64,000 nucleotides of DNA from Dicyema japonicum (taxonomy: Eukaryota > Dicyemida > Rhombozoa > Dicyemidae). Shown piece by piece: positions 25,781 to 37,247 of the stretch. The DNA is taken from the NCBI GenBank assembly GCA_011109175.1, contig RDEW01000006.1, positions 1,634,133 through 1,698,132 on the forward strand. The letters run 5' to 3'. Within the stretch, counting starts at the first letter, position 1. Each line of letters begins with the position of its first letter. The notes beneath the pieces were generated by a model, which saw only the letters and a program-made list of their open reading frames with translations, was not told the DNA's origin and did not search any database. Position numbers and translations under genes: made by a program.

Positions 25781-26047
25781 AAAATTGAAAAAACTCTGAA
25801 GATCACCTGTGATGGTGGTAATTAATATTATTCTGCCATGAGTATTGCGAAATGTTCAAATCTTGACAAATCCAAATGTTCGATTCTTGCTGCTGTCCAT
25901 CTCGACAGAAGGTCTAACCCACATATGATGGTTCTTGGTTTGACCAGGGACGTCATAATCAGTGATATTTAACTCGGTATCAGATTGTTTACAAGGGCTC
26001 ACACCCAACAAAAAGAAAAAGTTAAGAACGTGCTTTATCCCCTTTTC

Positions 26048-26140
26048 CACGTTTAGTTAAATTAACTGCATGACCTAACTCTAAAATAAAGTGTGTGTCC
26101 TACCCATGCGGTGCTATAAGTACCATAGCTTTCATTATGC
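26048..26140 (+). repeat. Family S repeat, copy 3
   Basis: Shares gtttagttaaattaactg, ctaaaataaagtgtgtgtcc, catgcggtgctataag and the final tagctttc with the other copies. The middle differs (catgaccta in place of ttcttta). Confidence 0.6.
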
Positions 26141-26194
26141 TCACCAAGAGGTTAGCATACTTCCACCACTTCAATATTTAGACCTTCCCAGAAG

Positions 26195-26607
26195 TTGTTC
26201 ATACACGTGAAATTACATACTAGGAGCTTTCCAGCCGCGAAAAAAGTGATTATTCCATCTGCCATGTTACTCTGTCAGCATTCCAAGATTGCGATTAATA
26301 CACGAAATCTCATATCTCAATTGTTCACCCACTACAAATCTATCCGTAATAAAGCGACTATATGGAAGCCACGTGACTAGTTAAAGATACACTTTCAAGA
26401 AATGATCTTAAATGTTGAGTAAAATTTCGACGAAAGGCAAACACATGAAGCACACGAAAAAGAAAAGCAAGGAAAGAAATTTCGGCGAAGATCAGAGGCC
26501 GAGGCCATCCTGAAAGGTCGGGAGTTTGCACTGCCTCGAGCCTGGACAGTTGAGCTAAATATTATATTTGAGTTGATGGTGTTTAGGATGTCCCTGTGCA
26601 TGAAAGA
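26195..26607 (+). pseudogene. Unrecognised coding-like stretch with two in-frame stops
   Basis: One frame reads on through FPAAKKVIIPSAMLLCQHSK, IWKPRD-stop, KIHFQEMILNVE-stop and then KEKQGKKFRRRSEAEAILKG and RAWTVELNIIFEL, to a final stop near 26,607. Base composition and residue use look coding throughout. The stops could fall in short introns (a 27-nt GT...AG candidate covers the first), but I could not find a consistent intron for the second. Family unknown. Confidence 0.3.
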
Positions 26608-26899
26608 TGACTAGTTTCCCAGAACGAAGAGTAAAAAAGACAATTTTCAGCAGGATGAATTAAATTTGTGAATCACGTATCCTTTGCATAGGGACATCTT
26701 AAGCATCGTCGATTCAACCTTATAATCTCTGTTTCTCGGATATAAATTGTAGCAGAGGGTCTTTAAAGGAAAGAGCTCTCCCATCATTACCAAAGTAAAT
26801 CTTAAGAATTAAGATTCACCTACTTCCCGATTCTTTATCCGCTAGACTGATCTCTAAAGCTTCGGCAACAAACACTAAATTTTGGCCGAAATAGAAATG

Positions 26900-27110
26900 T
26901 GATAATCAAAGACTCCTTAGAGGTGACAATGACATGGAGGTTTTCCAAAACAGAGTCATAAGGACCTCCGTCATCCATATATGTTGAACAGGGAAAGCAC
27001 AGTGTATGCAACATTATAGACAGTCAGGTCAAAAAGGAGTGCTCCAAGCGGGTCCCTCGTTGGAAACCGATCTGAGAACACATAATATTATTTTCGAAAA
27101 CATCTCTACT
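26900..27110 (-). mobile_element. Possible reverse-transcriptase fragment
   Basis: On the minus strand GFQRGTRLEHSFLT is followed 15-20 residues later by STYMDDGGPY. This has the order and spacing of the RT GxxQGxxxSPxLF loop and the YxDD box, but the first motif is poorly conserved. Confidence 0.25.
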
Positions 27111-27279
27111 GTCCGAACCATATTCTAGGTCGGCAATATCCATATCTCTTAAACCCTGCCGTTCGTGTATGGTGTCTAAAAGCTCACTATTCTGTCCGAA
27201 GGGGGATGAAAATTTATAAACGTGATAAAGCTGAGCATTAGTGCAAATAAGGAACATAATCTGCTCTTTCATCTTTGAC

Positions 27280-29260
27280 CGACCACCCTATCGACAAATT
27301 GACTTCAAAAGAAATGGTATTACAAGTCTTAATGTAGATGGAGTTTCTTCAACCGTCTCTCTCCACATGTACTGTTTTCTGATGCATATTACACGAGTCC
27401 GAGGTTAGACTTTCTTGTAAGAAATTCTTCATTCGTTCTCTGTGATTTCTTTTATTAGAGTTAAGTGGTCTTTTCCAAAGGGAAATCTTTATAACTGCCT
27501 TTCTCAATATCGGCCTTTAGCTTGGGGAAAAGATCATTTTCCAGGCCCATAGATCAGAGACGGTATTAGCACTTATGAAAAGACAATGAGGAACGTCTTT
27601 TTTATTTACACAGCAAGTCGTCTTTTGGATATTGTTTTTGACTGAAAAAGTTCGTCATTTGAGTAAATTAAAATTCTCGTGTTTTTTTTTGCCATGACAA
27701 TGTTGAACAGTGGATGACTGAGGATTGTTCTCTGTATAACTCCACTTTTGTCCATGTCTGAGATACAAGTATACTATGTTCGGAAAGTTCATTATCTGTT
27801 TATCCAGTTTTTTATATATTCAATGACATCATTGGAGACCAAGGCAAAGAAAGTAGGTCCATGGATAAGATTTCTTCCAAAAAAGCACACTTATATCATA
27901 ATAAGCGACCACTTCGATAATAGACTCATCTGGGGTTTTGTCAGAACTTTTTGAATCAAGAGCTTCTGCAGTTTTTCAGTACTCAAAAGACGTTATAGGA
28001 AGACTCAGACAAGTTGATTGGTAAGAAATAGGAAAGTCATCAGCTGATTATCAGAATTAATATCAATTAAATTCTACGGTCGGCAACTGCTATAAGTCCT
28101 TCCATGGGAAATCTGAAGTCCATCCAGAACCAGAGGAGATAAAAAAGAGAGACCAAATTTTAGAAATTATGTTCGAGACCCCTATATGTTCCACTCGAAA
28201 AGAGAGGGGCTTCGAACAGTAGGAAATGGTGGAATTTTACGGATTTAAACACCGATAGCAACTTAGCCTTAATATGTGTAGAAATCCCTCAAAGAAATGA
28301 ACCATTGTTGTAAGGGAAGGGTAAATGATCCCTTTCATGGCCATCGTGGTACTGGAGACCACATATGACAAATGTGTCACATAAAACCGCGTAAATCAAC
28401 CTCTGAAACAAAGAAATAAGAAGAGTTATCTTCAACCTAATAACCAGTGGGGAATCGAGCCCATGTCCTCCAAGGTAGATAGCATCATCTTAAGCAAAGT
28501 AATACATCTTTAGAAATAGGCAACCATCACAAATCGAGATAAAAGCATTAAATTTGAAATATACATCAAATAATACTAGTCACCTTTGCCGTTCATGCCT
28601 CCTATTGTCCCTCCGTTCTGAGTCTCTTCTATCACGTCGGTCTCTCCTTTCATTCTCCTTCTATTTACTCATTGCGTAATTTTTCCACCGACCTGCTTCC
28701 ACAATGTCTTCTCCAATCCTTGGCACTAACTGACACTATTCCACTAGGCTCTTCCTTCACGATTTTGACACTTTGAACATCAAATATCTCCGATCGGGGA
28801 CCTCCGTGTTTTACATCCTCACAAACTTAGCGACAACCTTCTCAACGTTTTCCGTATCAACACGGATTATCTTATAGAGGGAAATCCCAGGAATCTCGTT
28901 CTGCCTAAATCTATACATGGCATGTCCACCTCCTCAGGGCTGTCTCACCAGAATTTCCGTTCTTTGACATTCGTTTGTGAAATTCCACGAGTACTGCACA
29001 ATTCCCACGTTTTCGACCAGTGTGAGTGTCTGCAGGTACAACCTTATAATCTAAATCAACTATTCCTGCTACTCTATGGGGAAATTAGGAGAACACAGCG
29101 AATCCAGCTCTTTCAGGATCTTCCTTTCAGTTTCTGTCAGTTCCTGTTTAAACGAGACTTAATATTTGTCTAAATATTTATAGGAAAATTATATAACTTA
29201 TTGCATAATAATTATGTTAGTAAAAAGTATATATTTCTCCTGAAAATCTATTTTTGGCCA
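27280..29260. other. No recognisable gene
   Basis: Short ORFs on both strands with no motif and no short-intron joins. Slightly less AT-rich than the other gaps. No repeat match was established. Confidence 0.35.
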
Positions 29261-29274
29261 CGTGGCGCTATGTG

Positions 29275-29335
29275 ATGCTAAGTGGCTAGTTGGTTGAGTT
29301 TGGAAGCTCAGGCACGTAGGATTCAAGTTTAGTCA
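29275..29335 (+). repeat. tRNA-like SINE head with A- and B-box
   Basis: tggctagttggttgag at about 29,283-29,298 resembles a pol III A-box, and ggattcaagtt at 29,319-29,329 resembles a B-box, 36 bases apart as in a tRNA. The acceptor arms do not pair, so it is tRNA-derived rather than a tRNA. A downstream phrase (gacttgggagat) resembles gactcgggagat inside the 25.7-kb element. Confidence 0.4.
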
Positions 29336-29539
29336 AAAGTTAGTAGACTTGGGAGATCATGTGTAAAAAATTGCACGTATAGGATGGGAGTTAATATAAT
29401 TTCATTTAATTCGCTATAATAACAATTTTAACTATATGATTAATTCGGATTGATAAATATTAGGATCTCTGTATTGTTGGTTGACAAATTCTCATTATTT
29501 TTAAGTGAAAACTAACATTTACTAGACCTTTGATCATCC

Positions 29540-29830
29540 TGATCATGCAGACGCGCTGGAAACTGTTTGGTCATTTTCTAAGAATGGAGCGAGACACATC
29601 AGCAAACATCATCATGGAACAATTTTCTAAGCAACATGGAAAACAACGTTACCGAAGTCCTTAATGGTGACCTGAGACCAGTGAATAGAACACTAAGGGA
29701 CGATAAAGACCTCAGTAGTCTGCAGAGCCCAGGATCAAACAGGAGAAGATGGGAGAGACTAGTATTGAAGATCATACAGACGCGGCACGAATAGAATTAT
29801 ATCGAAACGACAATCTCATGAGACTCATAT
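29540..29830 (+). mobile_element. APE-type LINE C-terminal fragment
   Basis: The frame MQTRWKLFGHFLRMERDTSA matches the post-RT segment R.KLFGH.LRM...TPA typical of LINE ORF2. About 80 codons later RIELYRNDNLMRL fits the closing arginine/asparagine motif. Stops interrupt the part in between. Confidence 0.5.
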
Positions 29831-30639
29831 GTAAATAGACAGGGATCTTCTCAGGATAAATTCATTATGGTAATCCAAGTCTAAGGTAAACAGACGATTC
29901 TGTCTTGGTAGACTACATGCAACATAGAGACACAAGATAGTCACTCTCGAAATTCATAAAGTCCTCGGATATGAATAAGGAAGAGAAGAATTTTTATAAG
30001 AATTTCACAAACATTGGGAATTTATGTAAGGAATTGGACCAAAAGGAAGTATTCTTAAGAATATGATGGGGGATGAGCTATGAAATGACTTTCATTCGAA
30101 ACACCCGAATTTGGGTGATTTTTACATTTTAGTAACTTACTCGGATTCCAATGAGTTTCCTCAAAATCAAGCATGTGTATTCGAATTTCATAATGAATTC
30201 GTCGTGGTCACAGAATAGATAAGAAATGTAACTGAACGTGATAAAATACAGTGCATATAAAAAATCGTAAAATCCAACCGAATTGAGTCATAAACTGCTT
30301 GCGAGAGATGCGCGTACCCAATCCACAATAAAATTCGATTTGACTAAAAAAGATTGAAGGTCAATCGTCACGATCTTGATATATTCATATACAACTTAGA
30401 AATTGTTATTGACGGAACTTAAAGTAACCCACAACCTTCCCAGGTGGTTAGGAATCGTCACTAAACTTGAAATTGAAACAAATCCTTACTTTGAGAGTCA
30501 ATACATAATATTATTCAGAATTGACTCATAATCTGTTTTTAATTTACAATTTGACGGACAGCTAAAGAGAGTTGCACATTCTTCATCCAAAATAGAAGGA
30601 CTCGTTGATAAACTGTGTTTTAACTAATTTAATTATCCC

Positions 30640-30835
30640 CATTCAAGCGGTTGAATAAACTTGTTACATTTGGTGGTAAATACATTGGCTCGATATTTTT
30701 TATATATAATCTGGCGGTTAGGTAAATCTTAGGACTGGAGCCGGACTGTGTTTCGATAAAATTCCTGCTTGCGAATTCAGCATACGGAAAGTCCTTTGAT
30801 ATAATTTGTCAAGTTTTTCGAATTTCATATCGAGG
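30640..30835 (-). mobile_element. Tigger/jerky-type DDE transposase remnant
   Basis: The minus strand reads KNIEPMYLPPNVTSLFNRL at its end. LPPN.TSL is the signature preceding the second catalytic Asp of the DDE_1 family (Tigger, pogo, jerky). The usual next residues IQP.DQG are replaced, so the catalytic Asp is lost. Upstream, MKFEKLDKLYQRTFRMLN is open but not clearly homologous. Two in-frame stops separate the pieces. Confidence 0.45.
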
Positions 30836-30849
30836 TGTTACTTATTTTT

Positions 30850-31215
30850 TAAGGTGCTAGGGTTAAGCCTTTTTCCAGTGTTTCGTCAATTTTAGTGGGT
30901 TGTATAATAAATGCAATTTCAAAGAAGTCTCTGTCACGTGTGATCTTTACCAATGTTGATTGAAGTGAGGACAGATGGGAGACAGTTTTGCAGAGCAGGG
31001 AAATTGCTGCATAAAATAGCTGTCGTTGTGAATGCTAATTTGTTGATCTGTCCATCCAGTGTTTTGTTGTCTTAAAGTAAATGTCATAAAGTAATCGCTG
31101 GAATTACTTTCAACAATTTGATCATATCCGAGATATTCAGGTAATCCTAGATTATATTTTTCTGCCAGTTTTTGAGGATAAACCTCCTGAGAAAATATGG
31201 AACCTTCCACGAAAA
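30850..31215 (-). CDS. dsRBD-like protein, partial
   Basis: The minus frame contains YPQKLAEKYNLGLPEYLGY followed by DYFMTFTLR. This matches the N-terminal helix, the PxY loop and the first strands of a double-stranded-RNA-binding domain (L...Y.Q...LP.Y......H...F...V). After the domain, frame 1 closes with NQHW-stop, but a neighbouring frame stays open through VSHLSSLQSTLVKITRDRDF and FIIQPTKIDETLEKGLTLAP. One base seems to be missing near 30,960-31,035. The upstream exon was not located. A Tigger remnant lies directly downstream, so the whole could be part of an insertion. The dsRBD call rests on a short match. Confidence 0.35.
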
Positions 31216-31619
31216 CTCTCGGCTCATAATTTGGGTGCTGTCAGTGAAATGAGCGTGTCCGGCTGGAGAGGCTGATTTATGTTGTCTCATCACCTCCACT
31301 CAAGAAGAATATCAATTCTCACATTCTGGAGTGTCATTTTTGATAAATTGAGTGAGGATCAAATGTAGGGACAGAGCTCTATTGAATCGAAACCCGAATA
31401 CACTGGCAACGACAAGATTGATTCAACTATCCACCAATTCTTGAATTTCATTCACTTCAGTGACCCCAGTCCATTGATGTTGGCTCAATAAATTTGTCTG
31501 GCTTTCTGATCTTTTCGGAAAGTAGATGTGGGATTTATAACTATTTATAGAAACCAATGGTTCACAAATAAAATCAGGTTCCTAGCACATACAAGTACAT
31601 CACCTCAGCTGTTGTCGGA

Positions 31620-32690
31620 ACGACGCAACCCCCACATTTTCACAAAAAAATTTTTATTAATTAATTTATTTTTTTTTTATTAAACAAAACATAATTCCGT
31701 ACGATCACGAAGATCTGACTTTCACAGTCGATTCAGAAATTACACTGTAGAGGATCCTATGGCATGGAAGTCCATAGCGAGTAGAATAAACTGAATTCCA
31801 TTGGTTAGTCAGCATAATTTTTTCTCTTCAACATTTCGGCTTTTATAGTGGCTCCAGAGGCAATTTGATGTAGGTTGCAAAAGGCGAATGTGTTGGGTCA
31901 GGTACCAGAAAGAGGTTTCCGCTTCAAAGAGGAAATCGTCATCTCATCGGGTCATCTTCCCGCAATGCAAATACAGACTGGTTCGAGCATAGTAGGGTGT
32001 CTGGCAGCATCCAAAGCTCGTCTAACGACTTTATTCAGGGCTATGTGTCTGGGAGATCTGGCCGCACTCTTCCTACAGGAGATTGGGTGCAGGCCAAAGC
32101 AGTTAATCTGGTCCGCGCATCGGTAAACTTAATTAAGTAACTTTCAATCCGAACAGTAATGAGATCCTAATACGAACAAATTCATCAATAGAAAGGTACC
32201 AGCTATCAAGTAGAATGACGAAAATGCCTATCACTCGCATAAATCGGGGACCACCGAAAATTCCCACCAAAATTAATTTATTAACAATATAAATATTTAT
32301 TTTATTTTAATTATAGATTATAAATAATTCGAATTATTTCTGAGTGAATTTGTTTGTGTGTGATGTATAATTGTCGGAATCTTTATACATTCAACTAGTT
32401 GTTTTTAACTTTTCTCGGTGTCCGGGGTTAATAAATAAATAATTGTCGCCCTATCAAATCAGTGGTTAACATATTTGTTAATAATGTGGAGGTACCAACT
32501 GCAGTAATGGAATAAAGTAATTCTTTACCGAAAAGACACAAGAAGGCGTGAAGTTAAGCTAAAAACTCTACAGGGTTAGTGAACGGGTACCATCGAATCG
32601 ATAAAGGTCAGATTATCTGAAATATCTTTATGGAGTGAGAAGAAGCTGATCAATGACAAAGATCGATAGCTTGAGATTTGTAATGACCCT
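31620..32690. other. AT-rich stretch; LINE 3'-end words
   Basis: No gene seen. At 32,415-32,445 cggtgtccggggttaataaa matches 10,643-10,663 and resembles a LINE 3' end with a TAA-rich tail. An ORF at 31,875-32,126 (+) is unrecognised. Confidence 0.35.
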
Positions 32691-32694
32691 ACGA

Positions 32695-32945
32695 AGATTT
32701 TCGAGATGAAGACTTTTGATGAACAGCAGTATTTAAATATATAGACAGAATCCTGAATATGGAATATATATGACACCGAATGGGCCGTGCGGGGGCATAG
32801 GGATACTGAAGTAGTGTATAAAGTGTAGTCTCTGATAACGTGAATCTCCACCAACAGAGGCATACTCCACAGCCGGGAAGAAGCTTCCTCAGGACTGTGT
32901 CGAAAGCCTTGTTTATGTCGACGGAGACCACTGGTTCCCGTGTAT
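32695..32945 (-). mobile_element. LINE RT fragment with the DxNKAFDT motif
   Basis: The minus strand reads VSVDINKAFDTVLRKLLPGC, the RT motif carrying the first catalytic Asp, followed by decayed sequence. The same motif text recurs, more damaged, at about 36,305-36,340 (DINKAFETK). Confidence 0.5.
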
Positions 32946-34309
32946 GGTGTGGAAATGTCGACTAGAGAACTAAGAATATTGTAACTCCAATTAAAGATAA
33001 CGGAGACAGTGATCTTGATATGTATTCAGTGCAGTTTAATAAATGTGTTATATTTCGGAGACTGGGAGCATAGAGGGACAATTTGCTCTAAACTATAATA
33101 AATTGATATTCTTTAGTGAACAAAACTTCGTGGACTGTTCATCTTACGGTGATAATGGTTGTAGTGGAGGATTATGAGATACTACTTTGATTATGTCCGA
33201 GATAATTGCGGACTTGATACTGGAAAATGTACTACTACAAAGGAGATGAAATATTACGATTGGTTGACCTATAGTCGAATCAATGCTATTATAAACCCTT
33301 CCCATTAAAATTGAACGGATACACAAGTATTAAAAGTCAAAACAAGACTGATGGTCGCTGGGCTGAAATTGGTACAGATTCTGTAAGCTTAGACGTTTTA
33401 AATTTTTTTTCATATTCCGAAGGTATAGTACTTTATAGCTTAGGTGTATACTGAAAACGCCTGTGATCCATACCGTTTGGATCACTGAGTTCTAGTTGTG
33501 TATATGGAGTAGAAGATTGCATTGACTACTGGCTTGTAAAAAATTTGGGGAGAAAATGGTTACATCAAAATGTCCCCTGATCGAAACAATAATTGTGGGA
33601 TTGCCACTGCTTCGTCATATTCCATAATCAATTATCCATTAACAATAAATTAACACCATAATTTTTAGTTTGGTAGTAATATTGTATAACACGTGTATGA
33701 ACTGCTTGATATTTTGTTTTTCTTTAAAAGGTTTTTACGAGGACTCTTTCTACTGACGAGAAGTTGATGGCGTGTCATGCTTTGTCGCTAGTTGATGCAC
33801 GAAGAAACATTCTGGTGATATGGCCAGAATTACGTTTCTTATCCAAGATAAGATTAAAATCACGGAAAAAACTGTCTACATTTGAATCGAGGAGGAAATT
33901 TCGAATGGATAATCAAATGCTTGAATTAGTCCTACTACAGGAATTTGAATTGAGGACAACATAATATTAATCCTCGGAAAGTTTTAATACCGGAAAAAAA
34001 TGACTGGCGTTGAAAATGTGTATGTTGAATTCTCGACAAATGTGTTTGAACATACGATTCAATATTTGTAGAATTTGAAGCCCCAGGTTGCGATGGGGCT
34101 TGAATTGTCACGGAGAATAACTCCCTGGAAACTGGTTTTTACTGGAATTAAAAATGTGAAGCGCCACAGTCGCTAAAGGACCTACGCCCTATTACATGCA
34201 TGTCGTCACTCTATAAACTTTTAATAAAGTGTATAAATGCCAAGTTAGTGGATTATTTTCTTCTATTGTCCAAAATATTCAAATAGTTTTCTTTTTCATT
34301 GGCGGAAAT

Positions 34310-34385
34310 TATTATTAGCAATTTCACGAGAACCATAATATCTACTTTATTTAATTCACGAGAGCCCTGCATGTGCAGCAAAAAA
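34310..34385 (-). repeat. Family S repeat end, inverted copy
   Basis: attattagcaatttcacgag and gagccctgcatgtgcagc are the reverse complement of the end of the family S repeat at 13.3 kb (gcggagctataa ... ggctctcgtgaaa ... ttattatta). A closely similar copy in the same orientation lies at 61.5 kb. Confidence 0.55.
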
Positions 34386-34639
34386 TATAAGAGAAAGAGT
34401 TAGCTTGCTCCAAGCTCTTCTGTTCTTAGCCAGATCTCTCAGTGTGTCCAGGTCACAAGATGGCAATTTTTTTCACGGATTCAGATCGTTTTGTAAAACG
34501 ACCGGAGGGTTGTTCTCGGTCTTCCACGAAAGCGTTTTACATTTGAGAAGGAGTAATCTTACATTGCGATATTCGGGAGGGATATCGGGTCTAACCTCAG
34601 GGCGTGTCCAAAAAGTCTCCAATGAGAGCTAATAATCTC

Positions 34640-34895
34640 GAGACTTAATGGTGTACAGTCCATTCCGCGAGATCTTGGAGGATATTCCAGTTATGTTTCT
34701 TAGATGATTCCTGTGAAACGAGTCTAGCCTCTCCAATTCCTCTTTTTGAGGTGCCCCAGGCCCCAGAGTTGTATAGGAGGATTGGTTTGATTAAGGTGTC
34801 ATATAACATTATCCTTTGTTTTATGTTATTACCTTTCCGTTTTAACCATAGGTTTTTCAGCCTGTGTAATGCCGGACGCATCTTCGACGAAGCAA
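34640..34895 (-). mobile_element. LINE post-RT fragment
   Basis: The minus ORF contains RIMLYDTLIKPILLYNSGAW, the conserved segment after the RT thumb in Jockey/RTE-type LINE proteins (K..LY...I.P.L.YG...W). It ends with VSQESSKKHNWNILQDL and has no catalytic part. Confidence 0.55.
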
Positions 34896-35270
34896 TGGTT
34901 TATTTAAAAATACATGCAAACCCAAAAACATATTCCAATACGAAGAATACATTGCAAAATTATATAAAAATGTTTACTGATTGTTTTTCTATTGATCTTT
35001 ATAAAACATTTTACCTGCAAATATACCGCTTTATAAGCTACTAAACCCTGCAATTTCCCCAAATATGTTTATTTTCTATCTATTCTGTTCTTTTTTGAAA
35101 CCATATTCCCTGATATTGTAAAGTCTCTCGATGAACCGATGGTTTCAAAAATTATTTAAAAAATTTCAAATGGACTAGGTGGATAATAAGTTGTTAACTG
35201 CACTAGGCTAAAAATTTATTATTAAATTGCAGCTTTTTCCAATGGATAAGGCTAATTTCATAATTTAGAG

Positions 35271-35560
35271 CAGTGCTTCTCGACCTTTTTTTCCAATCCA
35301 CCCTATGAAAAAAAAATTCGTAAAAATTAATTATCACTTGCCAAATTCAGGAATCACTCCTGTGTATCTTAGGAATCATTGTACTATTCTTCTTTGGAAT
35401 CACTTCCTCAAGCAATTTCTTAGCATTTGAAATGCTCTTGGTGCCTGAAAACCTCCCGTTAAAAGTGTCTGCAATCAAATGCCAGCCACCGCGAGGAATC
35501 CTCCCGAATCTTGTTTTGGAAAACCGACAACTACACTCGTCCACTAGCACTTGTCATTAG
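35271..35560. mobile_element. hAT-like terminus plus transposase-like tail
   Basis: gcagtgcttctcgacctttt at 35,271 resembles the CAGTG.TTCTCAACC terminus of many hAT elements. Inside it, a minus-strand frame ends AKKLLEEVIPKKNST. A second copy of the same arrangement is at 39,537. No partner terminus or target duplication was found, so it is a solo, broken end. Confidence 0.4.
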
Positions 35561-35599
35561 AATCTCTCCTTGTTTGCGGACATGAGGTGAATTTTACAC

Positions 35600-36680
35600 T
35601 GTGACACGTCGAATATCCAAATCTATATTTTCAAACTCATTTGGTTCAATATTATCCAATATAGTAATTATAGTGACGATGCGTATTCATTTATGGCTTT
35701 AAACAAGTTTGCAGCATTGAGCTATGTATGCACAAAGTTTATAATCCTCTTTCTCACATTTTCAGTAATAGTGTTCAAGATTTATGTTTCACTACTTCCT
35801 TGTCGTCTAAAACACCGAGGTACCGATAGCTTTCGTGTCCATCCAGACATTTCACTCATGGATTCAAGATTGGTTGCCGACTTTGATAGAAGAATAATTA
35901 CAGAAACTTTTGTGATCTCTCGAAAGCTGCAGCAGCAGTGACTTTATCAATGCTACTTCCTCGAACCTAAACAAGCACAGATATAGCGTAGAACTGAGTG
36001 CTAATAGTTGCACGAGAACCCACCTCTGTTTTCACGGATTCTGTATTTAGAGGGAATGGGTGAATATTTCTTACAATAAGTCCATCGGTCCGTAACTTTG
36101 AATACCCTCTTCGACTATTTCTGATCTTCAAGGCATTTGTCTAAGAGATGGAAGCACTCGACAAGGCGCATGTGTAAGAAATGCTTCCTCAAAATACTGT
36201 TTTGATAGCTTCTATGGTAGAGTGATCAAAAAACAGATAAATATACTTTGACTGTCCGAGGAAATCATGCCTTCTCCGACCGAGAAGGATTCTAGCCAAA
36301 GTTTTAGTTTCGAAAGCCTTGTTTATGTCATTAAAGCAAGACGTCATTGTATGTTATATCTATCATCTTTGAATACATGTTGAAGTACCAGTTTGGGAGA
36401 CCGGTCTACAGTCGTGATAGAGTTTTTTTTGATTGAGTTATATTCCCAATCAACGAGTTAAGGCCCTAGAGTAGGTGTTTGTGAGCTTAATACAATCCTC
36501 GCGTCGTTTTCAGCAAACTCTGTCGATTCCATTTTCCTACTGTGAAATAAATACACGTTTCACATGAAATAGACAATTTAAGTGAATTTCTGGCTAGAAA
36601 TTATATTGTCATATACCACTAGTCATAGATCTGCAGAATCAGTGATTAGAGGACAAATCTGTCACGTTGGATTTCCAAAT
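35600..36680. other. No intact gene; minor RT remnant
   Basis: An 82-codon plus ORF (35,693-35,941) begins with an ATG and a hydrophobic stretch (CTKFIILFLTFSVIVFKIYV) but has no recognised domain. At about 36,305-36,340 the minus strand carries DINKAFET, an RT motif 1 remnant. Confidence 0.35.
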
Positions 36681-36685
36681 CTGTT

Positions 36686-37045
36686 TCACGAAAACCCTGG
36701 CTGTTGTTTCAGACGGTAGTGGGTAAGTTTCCTATTCAAAATGTGCAACAAGGAAGGGTGCCTCATCTTATAGAGAGGAATATTTAGAGACCAAGGGTAA
36801 AACCAAACTAATTCATCCATCCTTATGCATTCCAGTAAAACCCTCATCCAAGCACAGTGATCCAGAGGACATTGTACATCGAGCTGAGGTCGATAACAGA
36901 ACTCATCGTCAGGGAGCGAAATGGTGACTCGTGAACTAAAAATGGATCCTTTCAAATGCCGGCCAAACATTGACATCTCCTGAGAGGGTGGATTCGACCA
37001 GAAGGAAGAAATTGAAATCCTCAATCAATTAGCCACATGAAGCCA
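36686..37045 (-). repeat. Family F repeat, long coding-like copy
   Basis: The minus frame stays open for 112 codons and contains VTISLPDDEFCYRPQL, CAWMRVLLECIRMDELVWFY and PWSLN. Equivalent residues occur at 40.2 kb (-) as TISLPNDKVWGRLQ, LMRALLERVSITGLVVSFY and VWSLN, and at 51.95-52.19 kb (+) as ISLPVDEF and CAWVRVLLERISLKELVWF. The family is therefore a dispersed element with conserved coding remnants. The DNA core is ccggccaaacattgacatct. I do not recognise the protein. Confidence 0.5.
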
Positions 37046-37247
37046 CGCAACCTATAAAAATTATTATTTATTTAATTAAAAAAATTATTTATTTATGAAG
37101 GTAATAATAATATAACCAAGGTAAGGAATATAATGAAGGTTAAAAAAACTAAAAAGTATTAAATTAACAATATAAAGAAAAGTGCCAAAACAAAAAAAGT
37201 TCAGTCCAAAGGCCTATGCGAAGCTGTGGAACCACAAATTATACTCA

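Noticed and set aside
26360-26430. Reassigned stop codons
   Set aside because: TAA/TAG inside coding-like frames raised the idea of a variant code, but the SDR, KLC, GPCR and BBOF1-like genes end properly at TAA/TGA, and their internal stops fall inside introns.
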